NCBI RefSeq assembly: GCF_036959255.1 | Contig: NZ_JAWMTI010000010.1 | Location: 62,001 to 126,000, forward strand | Source: Olivibacter sp036959255 | GTDB lineage: Bacteria; Bacteroidota; Bacteroidia; Sphingobacteriales; Sphingobacteriaceae | Direction: 5' to 3' | Length of the DNA stretch: 64,000 nt | In this document: in pieces, positions 1 through 8,720 of the stretch | Position numbering within the stretch: the first letter of the stretch is position 1 | How the letters are laid out: each line of letters opens with the position of its first letter | Translations under genes and position numbers: made by a program | Notes under the pieces: model-generated | What the model saw: the letters and a program-made list of their open reading frames with translations, nothing else | Database searches by the model: none | Told to the model about the DNA's origin: nothing

Positions 1-1050
1 CTTTTTGATTTGCTCAGTGCGACTCAAATTAGCAAGTGTATTCTTTTTATTCAATGTTAATTTTTTTTCCAAACTATCTTCGGGGATAGATGCAAGCGCT
101 TCCAGAACATAATTTGATTTGATCGCGAAGGCCGCACCATCGGTTTCTGTTTGCTTACTGTTGATAACACCTATTATATTACCTCTATTATCCAGTACAG
201 GTCCGCCACTGTTACCGGGATTGACAGGAATAGAAACCTGATAAGCAACGGTGTCACCACTATATCCCGTATTACTGCTTAGATACCCCCTACCATACAC
301 CGCTTCTTCTCTAGGAAAACCGATCGTATACACATCTTCACCTATATCGGCCGCATTTTGTTTAAACGTATAAGGTAAACTTCCCGACTCTTTAAAATCT
401 TTATCGATGATTTCCAATACCGCAATATCGTAGGCAGGATCTGTATAAATGACTTTTGCTTTATATGAATTGCCTGTGTAATTCTGTAAGTAAACTGAAT
501 CTGCGTCCTTGATCACATGAAATGTCGTCATCACATAGCCATTGGACGATAGTGCGAAACCTGTGGCACCGTAGTGACTAGGTGTGCCAATCCCGCTTTT
601 ACCTTTATTGATGTCTTTGATCAGCGCATTTTGAGCTTTAACATTTTGTCTGATACTATTCATGTCACGCCGTAAAGCAATATACTGTGAAGTACTGTCT
701 TTTGAATAGAACCCCGTAAGCCACAAGGTTGTGAAAACAGCAAGAAGTGCAACAGAAGCAGCTACCAAGGAGTTTATCTTATATTTATCCCACAAGCGTA
801 TAATAAGTGGTTTTTTCGGAACCACCTCTTCTATATTAATTGTTTCATGAATAGCATTAAGCTTATGTTGCAAATCAACCCGAGCTCCATAATGCTTCAT
901 GTTTTCAATAAAGGCTTCATGCCCGTCAAATTTCCTACGGGCTTCCGCATCATTCAAAAGATGATCTTCGAATATTTTTTTTTCCAAAGCATTCATTTCA
1001 CCCTTTAAGTAGGCTTCAGACTGATCTAGAAAATCTCGTTCACTTTTCAT
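1..1050 (-). CDS. Membrane-anchored trypsin-like (S1C/HtrA-type) serine protease with anti-sigma-like N-terminus, partial
   Basis: 350 residues are visible from an ATG at 1050 with no stop before the window edge, so the C-terminus is missing. Residues 1-90 are hydrophilic and helical, with a YLKGEMN-type segment like the cytoplasmic part of Bacteroidota anti-sigma factors. One membrane helix follows at about 95-113. From about 155 comes a trypsin-fold protease with the full triad: His178 (TTFHVIKDAD), Asp208 (PAYDIAVLEI) and Ser281 (NPGNSGGPV). The protease part should lie in the periplasm. The gene starts 13 bases after the sigma factor stop, so the two are probably co-transcribed. Protease family and topology are well supported; the anti-sigma role of the N-terminus is inferred from weak similarity and context. 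Confidence 0.85.
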   Translation of the reverse strand, partial: MKSERDFLDQSEAYLKGEMNALEKKIFEDHLLNDAEARRKFDGHEAFIENMKHYGARVDLQHKLNAIHETINIEEVVPKKPLIIRLWDKYKINSLVAASVALLAVFTTLWLTGFYSKDSTSQYIALRRDMNSIRQNVKAQNALIKDINKGKSGIGTPSHYGATGFALSSNGYVMTTFHVIKDADSVYLQNYTGNSYKAKVIYTDPAYDIAVLEIIDKDFKESGSLPYTFKQNAADIGEDVYTIGFPREEAVYGRGYLSSNTGYSGDTVAYQVSIPVNPGNSGGPVLDNRGNIIGVINSKQTETDGAAFAIKSNYVLEALASIPEDSLEKKLTLNKKNTLANLSRTEQIKK

Positions 1051-1063
1051 CGTTTATTAATAA

Positions 1064-1624
1064 TTAACCAAAATAAAGCTTTTTTAACCGCTGTAGACAT
1101 TTATATTTCTGATTCTTCGCGTTGTCGGTATTCGTATATCCAAATTTTTCGCTGATATCCTGCATGTTCATATTGTGGATATAAAAATCCTCAATTATTG
1201 TTCTACAAGGCTCACCAAGCTTCTTAAGCGCATCCTCCATCATGGAAAATTGCTTGTCCCGCTCTTTATGTATTTCGATATCTTCTTCTACAAGAACCCT
1301 TTCCTCAAAATCATCTAAACGAGTATATACTCCTTTTTTTGCAAGCTTTTTAAGCCAAAGATTTCTACTGACCGAATATAAAAATGTCTTAAGTTTGCTG
1401 TTGAGTGCAAAACTACCGCTACAGACTTTTTCATATAAAATAATGATACTTTCCTGAAATATATCTTTTGCGTCATCAATATCACCGCCATTATTAATAA
1501 TCAAACGAGCAATTGTTGGGAAGTTTGTTTTGTACAAACTATCTAAAACATCAGTATCTCCTTTTAAAATCCCTGCCAGTAACTCGTTTTCGTCAGATGG
1601 TGTATGTCTTTTTTCTTTACTCAC
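1064..1624 (-). CDS. Sigma-70 family (ECF-like) RNA polymerase sigma factor
   Basis: 186 residues. Region 2 lies at about 15-95, including DIDDAKDIFQESIIILYEKV, the usual sigma2 polymerase-binding segment. Region 4 lies at about 125-185 with an HTH around MNMQDISEKFGY and the C-terminal KCLQRLKKLY helix. The length is normal for a stand-alone ECF factor. There is no in-frame ATG at the start: the codon at 1624-1622 is GTG, giving MSKEKRH. It heads an operon with the membrane protease downstream, which suggests an envelope-responsive regulon. The promoters it recognises cannot be told from the sequence. Confidence 0.9.
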   Translation of the reverse strand: MSKEKRHTPSDENELLAGILKGDTDVLDSLYKTNFPTIARLIINNGGDIDDAKDIFQESIIILYEKVCSGSFALNSKLKTFLYSVSRNLWLKKLAKKGVYTRLDDFEERVLVEEDIEIHKERDKQFSMMEDALKKLGEPCRTIIEDFYIHNMNMQDISEKFGYTNTDNAKNQKYKCLQRLKKLYFG

Positions 1625-1984
1625 TAGTTAATACGTTAAAATGCAAATAGTAACCCAATATTCGTGTTTTTTTTGTGCGTTTTAGCGGTCATAAGATCTC
1701 GCTTAAAGCGAACCTATTTTTATAACTGTTTCATCGGTTACTTTAGTATTGGCCTTAGTGGCAGTTGCAAGATGCAAAAGTACAGAAACTAAGGAAATAA
1801 ATGGCAAATAGTATTCGAAGATCGATCCCTCCGCAAATTCTATTTGTATTTTTCTAAAATATCATCATCTTTGCAGCCGCGAAAAAAGAAATATTTTTTT
1901 TTAAAATGTTGGGTTACCTTTCAACATATGCGGTATAAAGAGGTAAATAAACAATTTTTATTTAATCAGAAAAGAAAATTAACA
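1625..1984. other. Divergent intergenic region between the sigma factor and a lipoprotein gene
   Basis: 360 bases without a credible gene. It holds the probable minus-strand promoter of the sigma operon (TAnnTTTG at 1775-1782). Toward the plus-strand lipoprotein gene only a degenerate CATCTTTG is seen near 1867. The in-frame extension upstream of 1985 lacks a protein-like sequence and is taken as leader. Confidence 0.6.
1775..1782 (-). promoter_or_regulatory. Bacteroidota -7 box TACTTTTG for the sigma factor operon
   Basis: On the minus strand this reads TACTTTTG, an exact TAnnTTTG. A TTTG (-33 type) lies 22 bases upstream at 1805-1808. The start codon is about 150 bases downstream, so a long leader is implied. 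Confidence 0.55.
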
Positions 1985-2185
1985 ATGAAAAATTTATTCA
2001 AATTCGGTTTTTTAGGTTTAGCTTTAACGTTAACTGTTGCTGCTTGTAACTCAAACTCTGGTGAGGGATCTACTGAAGAAACAACTGATACAACTACCGT
2101 TGTTACTCCTAGCGAACCAGATACAACTGTTATCACTACAGATACAACTGTAACTGCTGACACTACAGTTAAAGAAGCTCAGTAA
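1985..2185 (+). CDS. Small Thr/Asp-rich lipoprotein
   Basis: 66 residues from the ATG at 1985. An N-terminal signal (MKNLFKFGFLGLALTLTVAAC) ends in a lipobox-like TVAAC with the lipidated Cys at about 21. The rest is a low-complexity tail of repeated DTT/TTDTTV units, probably a flexible, extracytoplasmic spacer. The open frame extends upstream to 1844, but that part is not signal-like, and the lipobox fixes the ATG at 1985. A strong terminator follows 18 bases after the stop. Family and function are unknown; similar tiny Thr-rich lipoproteins are common in Sphingobacteriaceae. Confidence 0.75.
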   Translation: MKNLFKFGFLGLALTLTVAACNSNSGEGSTEETTDTTTVVTPSEPDTTVITTDTTVTADTTVKEAQ

Positions 2186-2203
2186 TTAAAACTGAAATAA
2201 AAA

Positions 2204-2239
2204 AACGTTCCTACCGACAAAGTAGGAACGTTTTTTTTT
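2204..2239 (+). terminator. Rho-independent terminator after the small lipoprotein gene
   Basis: 11-bp perfect stem AACGTTCCTAC / GTAGGAACGTT (2204-2214 with 2222-2232), 7-base loop, then a T run to 2239. Confidence 0.9.
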
Positions 2240-2347
2240 AAAAGGATTACCTTTCGCACCGATCATCTCAACGGCATAATTTAAATTTTCCAGACGCCTT
2301 TGCCTAAAATGTCCTGTTCTCACAAATGGACAAATGCAATATTTTTT

Positions 2348-2355
2348 TAACTTTG
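2348..2355 (+). promoter_or_regulatory. -7 box TAACTTTG upstream of purB
   Basis: Exact TAnnTTTG 30 bases before the purB ATG. No clear -33 TTTG at the expected distance. Confidence 0.5.
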
Positions 2356-2384
2356 CGCTTTTTAACCCGACATATTTCATAAAC

Positions 2385-3722
2385 ATGAGTTTATCTCCAC
2401 TTACAGCAGTTTCACCAATAGACGGGCGTTATCATAGCGCAACAAAAGATCTAGCCGCTTTTTTTTCAGAGGCTGCTTTAATAAAATACCGTGTATTTGT
2501 AGAAATAGAATATTTTATTGCATTAACCGATACGGGCATATCCCAATTAAGTCGTTTATCAGATAAAGTGGCTTTACGGTCCATATACGAAAATTTTTCC
2601 GAAAGCGATGCGCAGCGTGTTAAAGACTTGGAAAAAACAACTAACCACGATGTGAAGGCTGTAGAATATTTTATTAAAGAAAAATTCGATACGCTTGGTT
2701 TAGGAGATTCAAAAGAGTTCATCCATTTTGGGTTAACATCGCAAGATATTAATAACACAGCCATTCCTTATTCATGGAAAGAAGCATTCAACAGTATATA
2801 TTACCCAAGTATTAATGAACTTATTAAAGAGCTTGAAGGAATGGCTGAAGAATGGAAAGCGATACCCATGCTGGCAAAAACACATGGACAACCCGCTTCA
2901 CCAACACGTTTAGGCAAAGAGGTAGCTGTATTTGTTGAACGATTAGGTGTACAGTTGAACCAATTGAAAGCCGTTCCTTTTTCTGCCAAATTTGGCGGGG
3001 CAACCGGAAACTTTAATGCACACCATATCGCCTATCCCGCCAACGATTGGGTTGCCTTTGGCAATCACTTTGTGAATGATGTATTAGGCCTTCACAGATC
3101 GCAGAAAACAACTCAAATAGAACATTATGATAATTTTGCGGCGCATTGCGATGCGCTAAAGCGGATAAATAGCATTTTAATCGATTTATGCAGAGATATT
3201 TGGACTTATATTTCAATGGATTATTTTAAGCAGCAAATTATAGCGGGTCAAATTGGATCTTCTGCTATGCCACATAAAGTTAATCCGATTGATTTTGAAA
3301 ACGCAGAAGGTAATTTAGGGCTAGCGAACGCCTTATTTGAACACCTGGCTGCCAAGCTTCCGATTTCCAGATTACAGCGTGATTTGACAGATTCAACCGT
3401 ATTGAGAAATATAGGGGTTCCTTTTAGTCATACGCTCATCGCTTTTAAATCAATTATACGTGGATTGAAAAAGCTAATATTAAACGAAGATGTGATTCAA
3501 GCCGACTTGGAAAAGAATTGGGCTGTTGTCGCAGAAGCTATACAAACGATATTGAGAAGAGAGGGATATCCGAAGCCTTACGAGGCATTGAAAGATTTAA
3601 CCCGTACAAACAATGCCATTAACCAAGAATCAATAGCGGCCTTTATTGATACCTTAGATGTCACCGATTCGCTCAAAGAAGAGCTCAAGGCTATCACCCC
3701 ATGGAATTATACCGGGGTTTAG
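2385..3722 (+). CDS. purB: Adenylosuccinate lyase
   Basis: 445 residues from the ATG at 2385; the frame is open to 2334, but that part overlaps the promoter box. The enzyme cleaves SAICAR to AICAR and adenylosuccinate to AMP, releasing fumarate (purine biosynthesis, cytosol). Fumarase/aspartase superfamily marks are clear: FGLTSQDINNTA around 116-126, KTHGQPASPT around 166-174 with the catalytic His168, and the signature GSSAMPHKVNP at 291-301 with its flexible loop Ser. The length matches bacterial PurB of the short class. It stands alone with its own promoter. Confidence 0.97.
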   Translation: MSLSPLTAVSPIDGRYHSATKDLAAFFSEAALIKYRVFVEIEYFIALTDTGISQLSRLSDKVALRSIYENFSESDAQRVKDLEKTTNHDVKAVEYFIKEKFDTLGLGDSKEFIHFGLTSQDINNTAIPYSWKEAFNSIYYPSINELIKELEGMAEEWKAIPMLAKTHGQPASPTRLGKEVAVFVERLGVQLNQLKAVPFSAKFGGATGNFNAHHIAYPANDWVAFGNHFVNDVLGLHRSQKTTQIEHYDNFAAHCDALKRINSILIDLCRDIWTYISMDYFKQQIIAGQIGSSAMPHKVNPIDFENAEGNLGLANALFEHLAAKLPISRLQRDLTDSTVLRNIGVPFSHTLIAFKSIIRGLKKLILNEDVIQADLEKNWAVVAEAIQTILRREGYPKPYEALKDLTRTNNAINQESIAAFIDTLDVTDSLKEELKAITPWNYTGV

Positions 3723-3793
3723 CTAAGTCAACTTTGTTATCTTACGATAATAAGTATGACGTACTATTGACTTCATGTCCTTTATATTTTTGT

Positions 3794-3801
3794 TAGCTTT
3801 G
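3794..3801 (+). promoter_or_regulatory. -7 box TAGCTTTG upstream of the NifU-family gene
   Basis: Exact TAnnTTTG 21 bases before the ATG at 3822, placing transcription start a short distance upstream of the gene. Confidence 0.55.
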
Positions 3802-3821
3802 CATAATTAATTTAAATAAAA

Positions 3822-4376
3822 ATGGCCACGATCAACGTATATACAGAAAGTACCCCAAATCCGGCAACGATGAAGTTTCTGGTAAATAAATTATTGTATA
3901 ATGGAAGTCTGGATTTTCCCGATAGGGAAAAGGCCCAGAGTTCACCATTTGCTCGGGAGCTTTTCAAATTTAACTTTGTCAATGGCGTTTTCTTTGCCAG
4001 TAATTTCGTTACCATTACAAAATCTGAAGATAGTGAATGGGAAGATATCCTTCCGATATTAAAAGATTTTGTAAAGGGTGCGGTTGAATCTGAATTGCTA
4101 ATACGTGAAGTCGAACATGATGAAAATGTAGTTTTTGAAGGCAGCGAAACTGAAAAGAAAATACAGCAAGTATTACATGACTATGTTCGTCCAGCTGTAG
4201 AACAAGATGGAGGTGCAATTGCTTACAAGTCTTTTGATGAAGGTGTAGTAACCGTTGAGCTACGTGGATCATGTAGTGGCTGCCCTTCTTCAACAATCAC
4301 CTTGAAGGCGGGTATAGAAGGCCTTTTAAAACGGATGGTTCCAGAAGTTCAAGAAGTTGTAGCCGAAGCCATGTAA
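3822..4376 (+). CDS. NifU-family Fe-S cluster scaffold/carrier (Nfu type)
   Basis: 184 residues. An N-terminal Nfu domain (about 1-85, starting INVYTESTPNPATMKFL as in mitochondrial NFU1 and bacterial relatives) is followed by the NifU C-terminal domain (about 112-180) with the CxxC pair Cys151 and Cys154 in GSCSGCPSST. Two such subunits are expected to share a [4Fe-4S] cluster and pass it to apo-proteins. No other Fe-S assembly gene is adjacent. It is monocistronic, with a promoter upstream and a strong terminator 27 bases after the stop. Confidence 0.95.
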   Translation: MATINVYTESTPNPATMKFLVNKLLYNGSLDFPDREKAQSSPFARELFKFNFVNGVFFASNFVTITKSEDSEWEDILPILKDFVKGAVESELLIREVEHDENVVFEGSETEKKIQQVLHDYVRPAVEQDGGAIAYKSFDEGVVTVELRGSCSGCPSSTITLKAGIEGLLKRMVPEVQEVVAEAM

Positions 4377-4403
4377 TGGCACGAAAATGTAGATATTTTA
4401 AAT

Positions 4404-4435
4404 AAAAAGGCTCAGTTATCAACACTGAGCCTTTT
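4404..4435. terminator. Bidirectional terminator between the NifU-family and inositol-phosphatase-family genes
   Basis: 13-bp stem AAAAAGGCTCAGT / ACTGAGCCTTTTT with a 6-base loop. A-tract and T-tract flank it, so it serves both convergent genes; the minus-strand stop codon (4435-4437) sits at its edge. Confidence 0.9.
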
Positions 4436-5229
4436 TATTTAAAATATGTTTGTACAGCGGTCAATACAAGTTTGGTTACCTCTACATTACCTGCTATGAC
4501 GGATCTCTTATCGAGCATTTCCCGGCTTCCCTCAAAGTCATAGGCGCTACCTCCTGCTTCTTTAACCAGTAATAAACCTGCAGCCATATCATAGTCATTA
4601 AGATTATATTCAAAAAAACAGTCAAATCTACCCATAGCAGCATAAGCTAAATCAAGGGCTGCCGAACCGATTCGCCTAATACCACGACATTGTTGCATTA
4701 AATGTTTAAGTAAATTAATATACTGATCCTGGTACTCAAACTTGTAAAAAGGGAAACCCGTTGCAAGCAAGGAGTCGGTTAATGTTTTAGCAGTTGAGAC
4801 CTTGATCGGATGATCGTTTAAAAAGGCTCCTCCATTTTCAAATGCATAATAACATTCATTACGCGTGACTTCATAAACAACTCCAATAATAGGTTCACGA
4901 TTACGAGCTAGGGCAATACTGACACAATAGGCTGGAAGGTCGTGAATGAAATTGGTGGTTCCATCTAGTGGGTCTATTATCCAATTATAAACTTCGCCCC
5001 TCTTCAAAATCGTTTTCTCCTCGGTAATAAATCCAGCGTCCGGTATTAAGTCTTTTAACCTTTCTACAATAATAAGTTCAGCACCCTTATCTACGTAGGA
5101 GACCAGATCGTGAAGTCCTTTTTGTTCAATTCTACTTTTATCAAAATTTAATCGCTCTTGCCTTATAAAGGCTGCGGCTTCGATCGCTATCGATCGTACT
5201 TGTTCGGTGAGTTGAGATAGATTAAGCAT
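4435..5229 (-). CDS. Inositol monophosphatase family protein
   Basis: 264 residues. It carries the Mg2+-dependent phosphatase motifs: the acidic site around ITEEKT (70), the signature IDPLDGTTNF (85-94, with Asp86 and Asp89), and the C-terminal NDYDMAAG (212-219, Asp215) followed by KEAGG. Likely a soluble cytosolic sugar-phosphate or inositol-1-phosphate phosphatase; SuhB, CysQ-like or archaeal-type FBPase roles cannot be separated by eye. Its start overlaps the end of lgt by 8 bases, so translation is probably coupled. Confidence 0.92.
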   Translation of the reverse strand: MLNLSQLTEQVRSIAIEAAAFIRQERLNFDKSRIEQKGLHDLVSYVDKGAELIIVERLKDLIPDAGFITEEKTILKRGEVYNWIIDPLDGTTNFIHDLPAYCVSIALARNREPIIGVVYEVTRNECYYAFENGGAFLNDHPIKVSTAKTLTDSLLATGFPFYKFEYQDQYINLLKHLMQQCRGIRRIGSAALDLAYAAMGRFDCFFEYNLNDYDMAAGLLLVKEAGGSAYDFEGSREMLDKRSVIAGNVEVTKLVLTAVQTYFK

Positions 5230-6400
5230 ATTTTTGAGTCATAGAATAAGAAGCTTTTTGCGCTTTGGATCTTGTATAAAAAATACCGATAAATCCAGTT
5301 ACAATCATTAAAAGGGAAATAAATTCAGCTTGCGTGAACGATACACCCAATAAATGGTATTTGGAATTTACCCTGATTAATTCTATTGAAAAACGTTCAA
5401 TACCGTTCAATATAAGGTATATGGCAAAGAGCATTCCCATTGCATGCACACGGCGTCTTATTGTCCAAAGTAGTGCAAAGAGAACACAACACATTAAAAA
5501 CTCATAAAACGATGTAGGATAAACAGGTAAAGGCAACTCATGACAAAATTTACCTTCACAGTTCATGATGGGCACGCCTTCGTTCATTACATTATGAGGA
5601 AATTTAAATGTCCAAGCCCAATCGGGAATCCATTGAAGGCCTGCTGGTTTTGCATGTAAATTTTCAATGCCCCAATCACCATCGCCTGAAAGTTGACATC
5701 CCAAACGTCCAACGGCATAGCCTAACATCATACCTGGAGCACCTATGTCAAGCATGTGAAGGGGGTGTATCCCCAATTTCCTTGTATAATAAATTACGGC
5801 GAGGCCGCCAACTATAACACCTCCATAAAATGTGAGGCCGTTAAAGGACAAAAGGCTTTCTACCGGATGGCGTATAAAGTCATCCCAATACTCTAGATTG
5901 TGAAACAACTTTGCTCCCAGTAACCCCCAAATTGCAGCCCGAGCCAAAATTTTACCCATGAATTCATAGGGGTGCACATGATGCGTTTCAATTTTCTTTT
6001 CCGGAAGCTGTTGTTTTTTCTTATCGTTATAGAGCCAATAAGCAAATAGAGCACCAAGTAAAAGCCCGCCTATTAACGAACCCTTCGTGGACAATAATAA
6101 AGCTTGCGGATTGTCAACTAACTCGACATAATGAAGTGCAGCGTATATCAATTTGAAACCGATAATAAATCCGATCAACGCATTCATCAGTATCTCGATC
6201 GGCTGCGCAGGTTCTCCTACCGTTATTTCTTGCTTAACTGGCTTAATTAGGCCTTGTTGTTCTTTCCGTACAAATTCAATTTTAAAAATATAGTAGGCCA
6301 AGAGAAAGGCAAAGCCAACAAACAGGCCAAATGTTTGGACTGGTAATGGAATGTAAATTCCAAAAAGATACGTTATAAGATGAGACAAGGTAGGAAACAT
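5222..6400 (-). CDS. lgt: Phosphatidylglycerol-prolipoprotein diacylglyceryl transferase
   Basis: 392 residues from the ATG at 6400; the frame opens at a TTG at 6427, but the ATG is preferred. Multi-pass inner-membrane enzyme that puts diacylglycerol on the lipobox Cys of prolipoproteins. Recognised by the GLTFYGGVIVGG segment, the Lgt signature GYAVGRLGCQLSGDGDWG, the later YPTSFYE and the C-terminal RVNSKYH region. It is longer than E. coli Lgt because of a loop rich in Lys (about 130-150), which is usual in Bacteroidota. First gene of a two-gene operon with the phosphatase-family gene. Confidence 0.95.
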   Translation of the reverse strand: MFPTLSHLITYLFGIYIPLPVQTFGLFVGFAFLLAYYIFKIEFVRKEQQGLIKPVKQEITVGEPAQPIEILMNALIGFIIGFKLIYAALHYVELVDNPQALLLSTKGSLIGGLLLGALFAYWLYNDKKKQQLPEKKIETHHVHPYEFMGKILARAAIWGLLGAKLFHNLEYWDDFIRHPVESLLSFNGLTFYGGVIVGGLAVIYYTRKLGIHPLHMLDIGAPGMMLGYAVGRLGCQLSGDGDWGIENLHAKPAGLQWIPDWAWTFKFPHNVMNEGVPIMNCEGKFCHELPLPVYPTSFYEFLMCCVLFALLWTIRRRVHAMGMLFAIYLILNGIERFSIELIRVNSKYHLLGVSFTQAEFISLLMIVTGFIGIFYTRSKAQKASYSMTQKYA

Positions 6401-6462
6401 AAAGTTAAAGATAATTTTTTTATGCAAGATTCGAAAAAAGGAACGATATCTCCCCTAGTATC

Positions 6463-6470
6463 CAAACTTA
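6463..6470 (-). promoter_or_regulatory. -7 box TAAGTTTG upstream of lgt
   Basis: Exact TAnnTTTG on the minus strand, 62 bases before the lgt ATG at 6400. Confidence 0.5.
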
Positions 6471-6512
6471 AGTGCTAATTGTATGTTATTCAGTTAATCA
6501 AAACAAAAGTGA

Positions 6513-6731
6513 ATGAAATCAATAGGGATTATACTCATAATTGTGGGTGCAGCGATGTTGATCTGGACAGGATTTAGCTATACCAAAAAAGAAAAAGTAG
6601 TGGATGCAGGACCTATAGAAATCAATGCAGATAAAGAAAAGCAGGTTAACTGGCCTCCATATCTCGGAATTATTTTAATCGGTGGGGGAATTATTGCTTT
6701 GGTTAGCCAAGTAAAAAAAAGTGGGAAATAA
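6513..6731 (+). CDS. Small two-helix membrane protein, function unknown
   Basis: 72 residues with two predicted membrane helices: about 4-22 (GIILIIVGAAMLIWTGF) and about 50-66 (YLGIILIGGGIIALVS). A 25-residue charged linker (KKEKVVDAGPIEINADKEK) lies between them. The tail is basic. It faces lgt back to back and ends inside a terminator shared with gltA. I do not recognise a named family with confidence; its codon use resembles the neighbours and it has a proper ATG. Confidence 0.75.
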   Translation: MKSIGIILIIVGAAMLIWTGFSYTKKEKVVDAGPIEINADKEKQVNWPPYLGIILIGGGIIALVSQVKKSGK

Positions 6732-6756
6732 TAAAGGGGCCTTAGCCCCTATTATT
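6727..6756. terminator. Bidirectional terminator between the small membrane protein gene and gltA
   Basis: GGGGC/GCCCC core with an A/T-rich outer stem AATAAT/ATTATT interrupted by a two-A bulge. It overlaps the plus-strand stop codon and lies 26 bases after the gltA stop. Confidence 0.75.
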
Positions 6757-6782
6757 GATTTCACAATTAAACCATTGTTCAT

Positions 6783-8069
6783 TTATCTGTTGCTCATTGC
6801 TACAAAATTACGTTTAGGGTGCCCGGTGTAGATTTGACGTGGACGACCTATCGGTTCCTTATTGGTACGCATTTCTTTCCATTGCGCGATCCAACCAGGC
6901 AAACGACCAAGTGCAAATAGCACGGTGAACATATCGGTCGGAAAGCCTAAAGCTCTATATATAATACCCGAATAGAAGTCAACATTTGGGTACAATTTGC
7001 GATCTACAAAATAGGGATCGTTCAAAGCCGTCTCTTCCAGTTTCTTCGCGATATCCAACACAGGGTCCTGTACGCCTAAACTATTTAAAATATCGTCACA
7101 AGCCTTTTTGATTATTTTAGCACGTGGGTCAAAGTTTTTATATACGCGGTGTCCAAATCCCATAAGGCGGAAAGGATCATTTTTATCTTTTGCTTTTGCA
7201 AGCCATTTTTCTGAATCACCGCCATCATCTTTTATTCGCTCCAACATTTCTATCACAGCTTGATTAGCTCCTCCGTGAAGCGGGCCCCATAGCGCAGAAA
7301 TGCCTGCTGAAATTGAAGTGAAAAGGTTGGCATTGGAAGAACCAACAATCCTAACGGTTGAGGTAGAACAGTTTTGTTCATGATCAGCATGTAGAATAAG
7401 CAACTTGTTCATCGCCGATATGACAATTGGATCGATTTCAACTTCTTCTGTTAATTGACCAAAGGTCATATTCAGATAGTTGCTTACATAGTCTAACTTG
7501 TTTTTAGGATAGATAACGGGATGCCCTAAGGATTTCTTATAAATCCAAGAAACGATCGTCGGGAATTTCGCAAGAAGTTTAATGATCGTCAGGTTGTCTT
7601 CCTCCTCCGAAGCATCGGGATTAAGTGATTCCGGATAAAAGGCTGACAGCGCACCTACCAAAGCTGAAAGTTGTCCCATCGGATGGGATTTAGTGGGGAA
7701 ACCTTCGAAAAATTTTTTCATATCCTCATGAATAAGCGTATGGCGGCCAACCTTATTCTGAAAATCGGTGAACTCCGCTTGCGTAGGCAATTCACCATAT
7801 ATTAATAAATATGCTACTTCTAAAAATGTCGATTTTTCTGCCAGTTCTTCAATTGGATAGCCTCGATAACGGAGAATACCTTCTTCACCGTCCAGGTATG
7901 TAATAGCACTTGTTGTAGCACCGGTGTTTTTAAAACCCGGATCAAGCGTTATAAATCCTGTCTCTGCTCTGATTTTTGAAATATCTATTGCTTTCTCATT
8001 TTCCGTACCTGTAATAACCGGTAACTCTACCTGCTTATCTCCAATATTTAAAGAAACTTTTTCTGACAT
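6783..8069 (-). CDS. gltA: Citrate synthase
   Basis: 428 residues, the length of type II (hexameric, Gram-negative) citrate synthase, which condenses acetyl-CoA and oxaloacetate in the TCA cycle. Active-site landmarks are present: LILHADHEQNCSTST, GPLHGGANQAVIEML with the first catalytic His, MGFGHRVYKNFDPRAKI with the second His, and the C-terminal IGRPRQIYTG. The N-terminal region has the small beta domain found in NADH-sensitive type II enzymes. Single gene with its own -7 box. Confidence 0.98.
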   Translation of the reverse strand: MSEKVSLNIGDKQVELPVITGTENEKAIDISKIRAETGFITLDPGFKNTGATTSAITYLDGEEGILRYRGYPIEELAEKSTFLEVAYLLIYGELPTQAEFTDFQNKVGRHTLIHEDMKKFFEGFPTKSHPMGQLSALVGALSAFYPESLNPDASEEEDNLTIIKLLAKFPTIVSWIYKKSLGHPVIYPKNKLDYVSNYLNMTFGQLTEEVEIDPIVISAMNKLLILHADHEQNCSTSTVRIVGSSNANLFTSISAGISALWGPLHGGANQAVIEMLERIKDDGGDSEKWLAKAKDKNDPFRLMGFGHRVYKNFDPRAKIIKKACDDILNSLGVQDPVLDIAKKLEETALNDPYFVDRKLYPNVDFYSGIIYRALGFPTDMFTVLFALGRLPGWIAQWKEMRTNKEPIGRPRQIYTGHPKRNFVAMSNR

Positions 8070-8089
8070 AATGATTCTATGGTTTGTAA

Positions 8090-8097
8090 CAAAACTA
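8090..8097 (-). promoter_or_regulatory. -7 box TAGTTTTG upstream of gltA
   Basis: Exact TAnnTTTG on the minus strand, 20 bases before the gltA ATG at 8069. Confidence 0.55.
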
Positions 8098-8189
8098 AAA
8101 AAAAATGGCTTAAAACATAGGGAAACCTATAAATATTTCAATTTATTTACGATAAATTAATTTGCGATGACACGGTTTTGTCTCTGTTT

Positions 8190-8720
8190 CTACTTAATTT
8201 CCTGTGTGACAGTTCCGCAGGTTAACATTTCTTCACCAAAGTAGGGATTTTTTATCTCAGAGCTTATAGAAAGCCAATCTCCCCCCTCCTTATTGTTATA
8301 CATTGGGCAATGAATCACATAAATTCTACCTGCACTTAATGAAGGACGCTGGTACATGGCGATTAAATCCTTACTTATGGCAGCAAATGCCGAACGTTGT
8401 AAGGCTAAATCTGTTGAGTTGGCGAGCTCCTGCGCTAAAATGGCTGTATTCTCGCAACCATGTATTCCTTTTAAACTTTCGGAAAGTTTATCGGAAGCTT
8501 CTCCCGCCAATTTTGGATCAGAGGCAACCAAAGCGTCTTTTACTTGAATGTAAGCAGCAAAAACTTTTGACAGCGTATCGTTCTCAAGGACAATGCCCTG
8601 CTCACTGATCTTTACTGTATCAGCCTCCTGTGCATTCTTCTTATTGCTGCTATTACAACTAAGAAGTAATATGATCAGTGTTATATAAAATAGCGCGCTT
8701 ATTTCTTTTCCTGGTTTCAT
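8190..8720 (-). CDS. DUF3347 domain lipoprotein
   Basis: 176 residues. Signal peptide with lipobox ILLLSC (Cys about 22), then a DUF3347 domain. The domain begins near VFAAYIQVKDALVASD and ends in the typical HCPMYNNKEGGDWLSIS, NPYFGEEMLTCG block. Cys, His and Met residues in these two blocks suggest metal binding; DUF3347 domains are also found attached to CusB-type copper efflux adaptors, so a periplasmic copper-related role is possible. No copper genes are next to it here. Confidence 0.85.
   Translation of the reverse strand: MKPGKEISALFYITLIILLLSCNSSNKKNAQEADTVKISEQGIVLENDTLSKVFAAYIQVKDALVASDPKLAGEASDKLSESLKGIHGCENTAILAQELANSTDLALQRSAFAAISKDLIAMYQRPSLSAGRIYVIHCPMYNNKEGGDWLSISSEIKNPYFGEEMLTCGTVTQEIK

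Noticed and set aside
1966..2163. 65-codon minus-strand frame, Val/Ser-rich
   Set aside because: Antisense of the repetitive Thr/Asp-rich lipoprotein; low complexity keeps the frame open.
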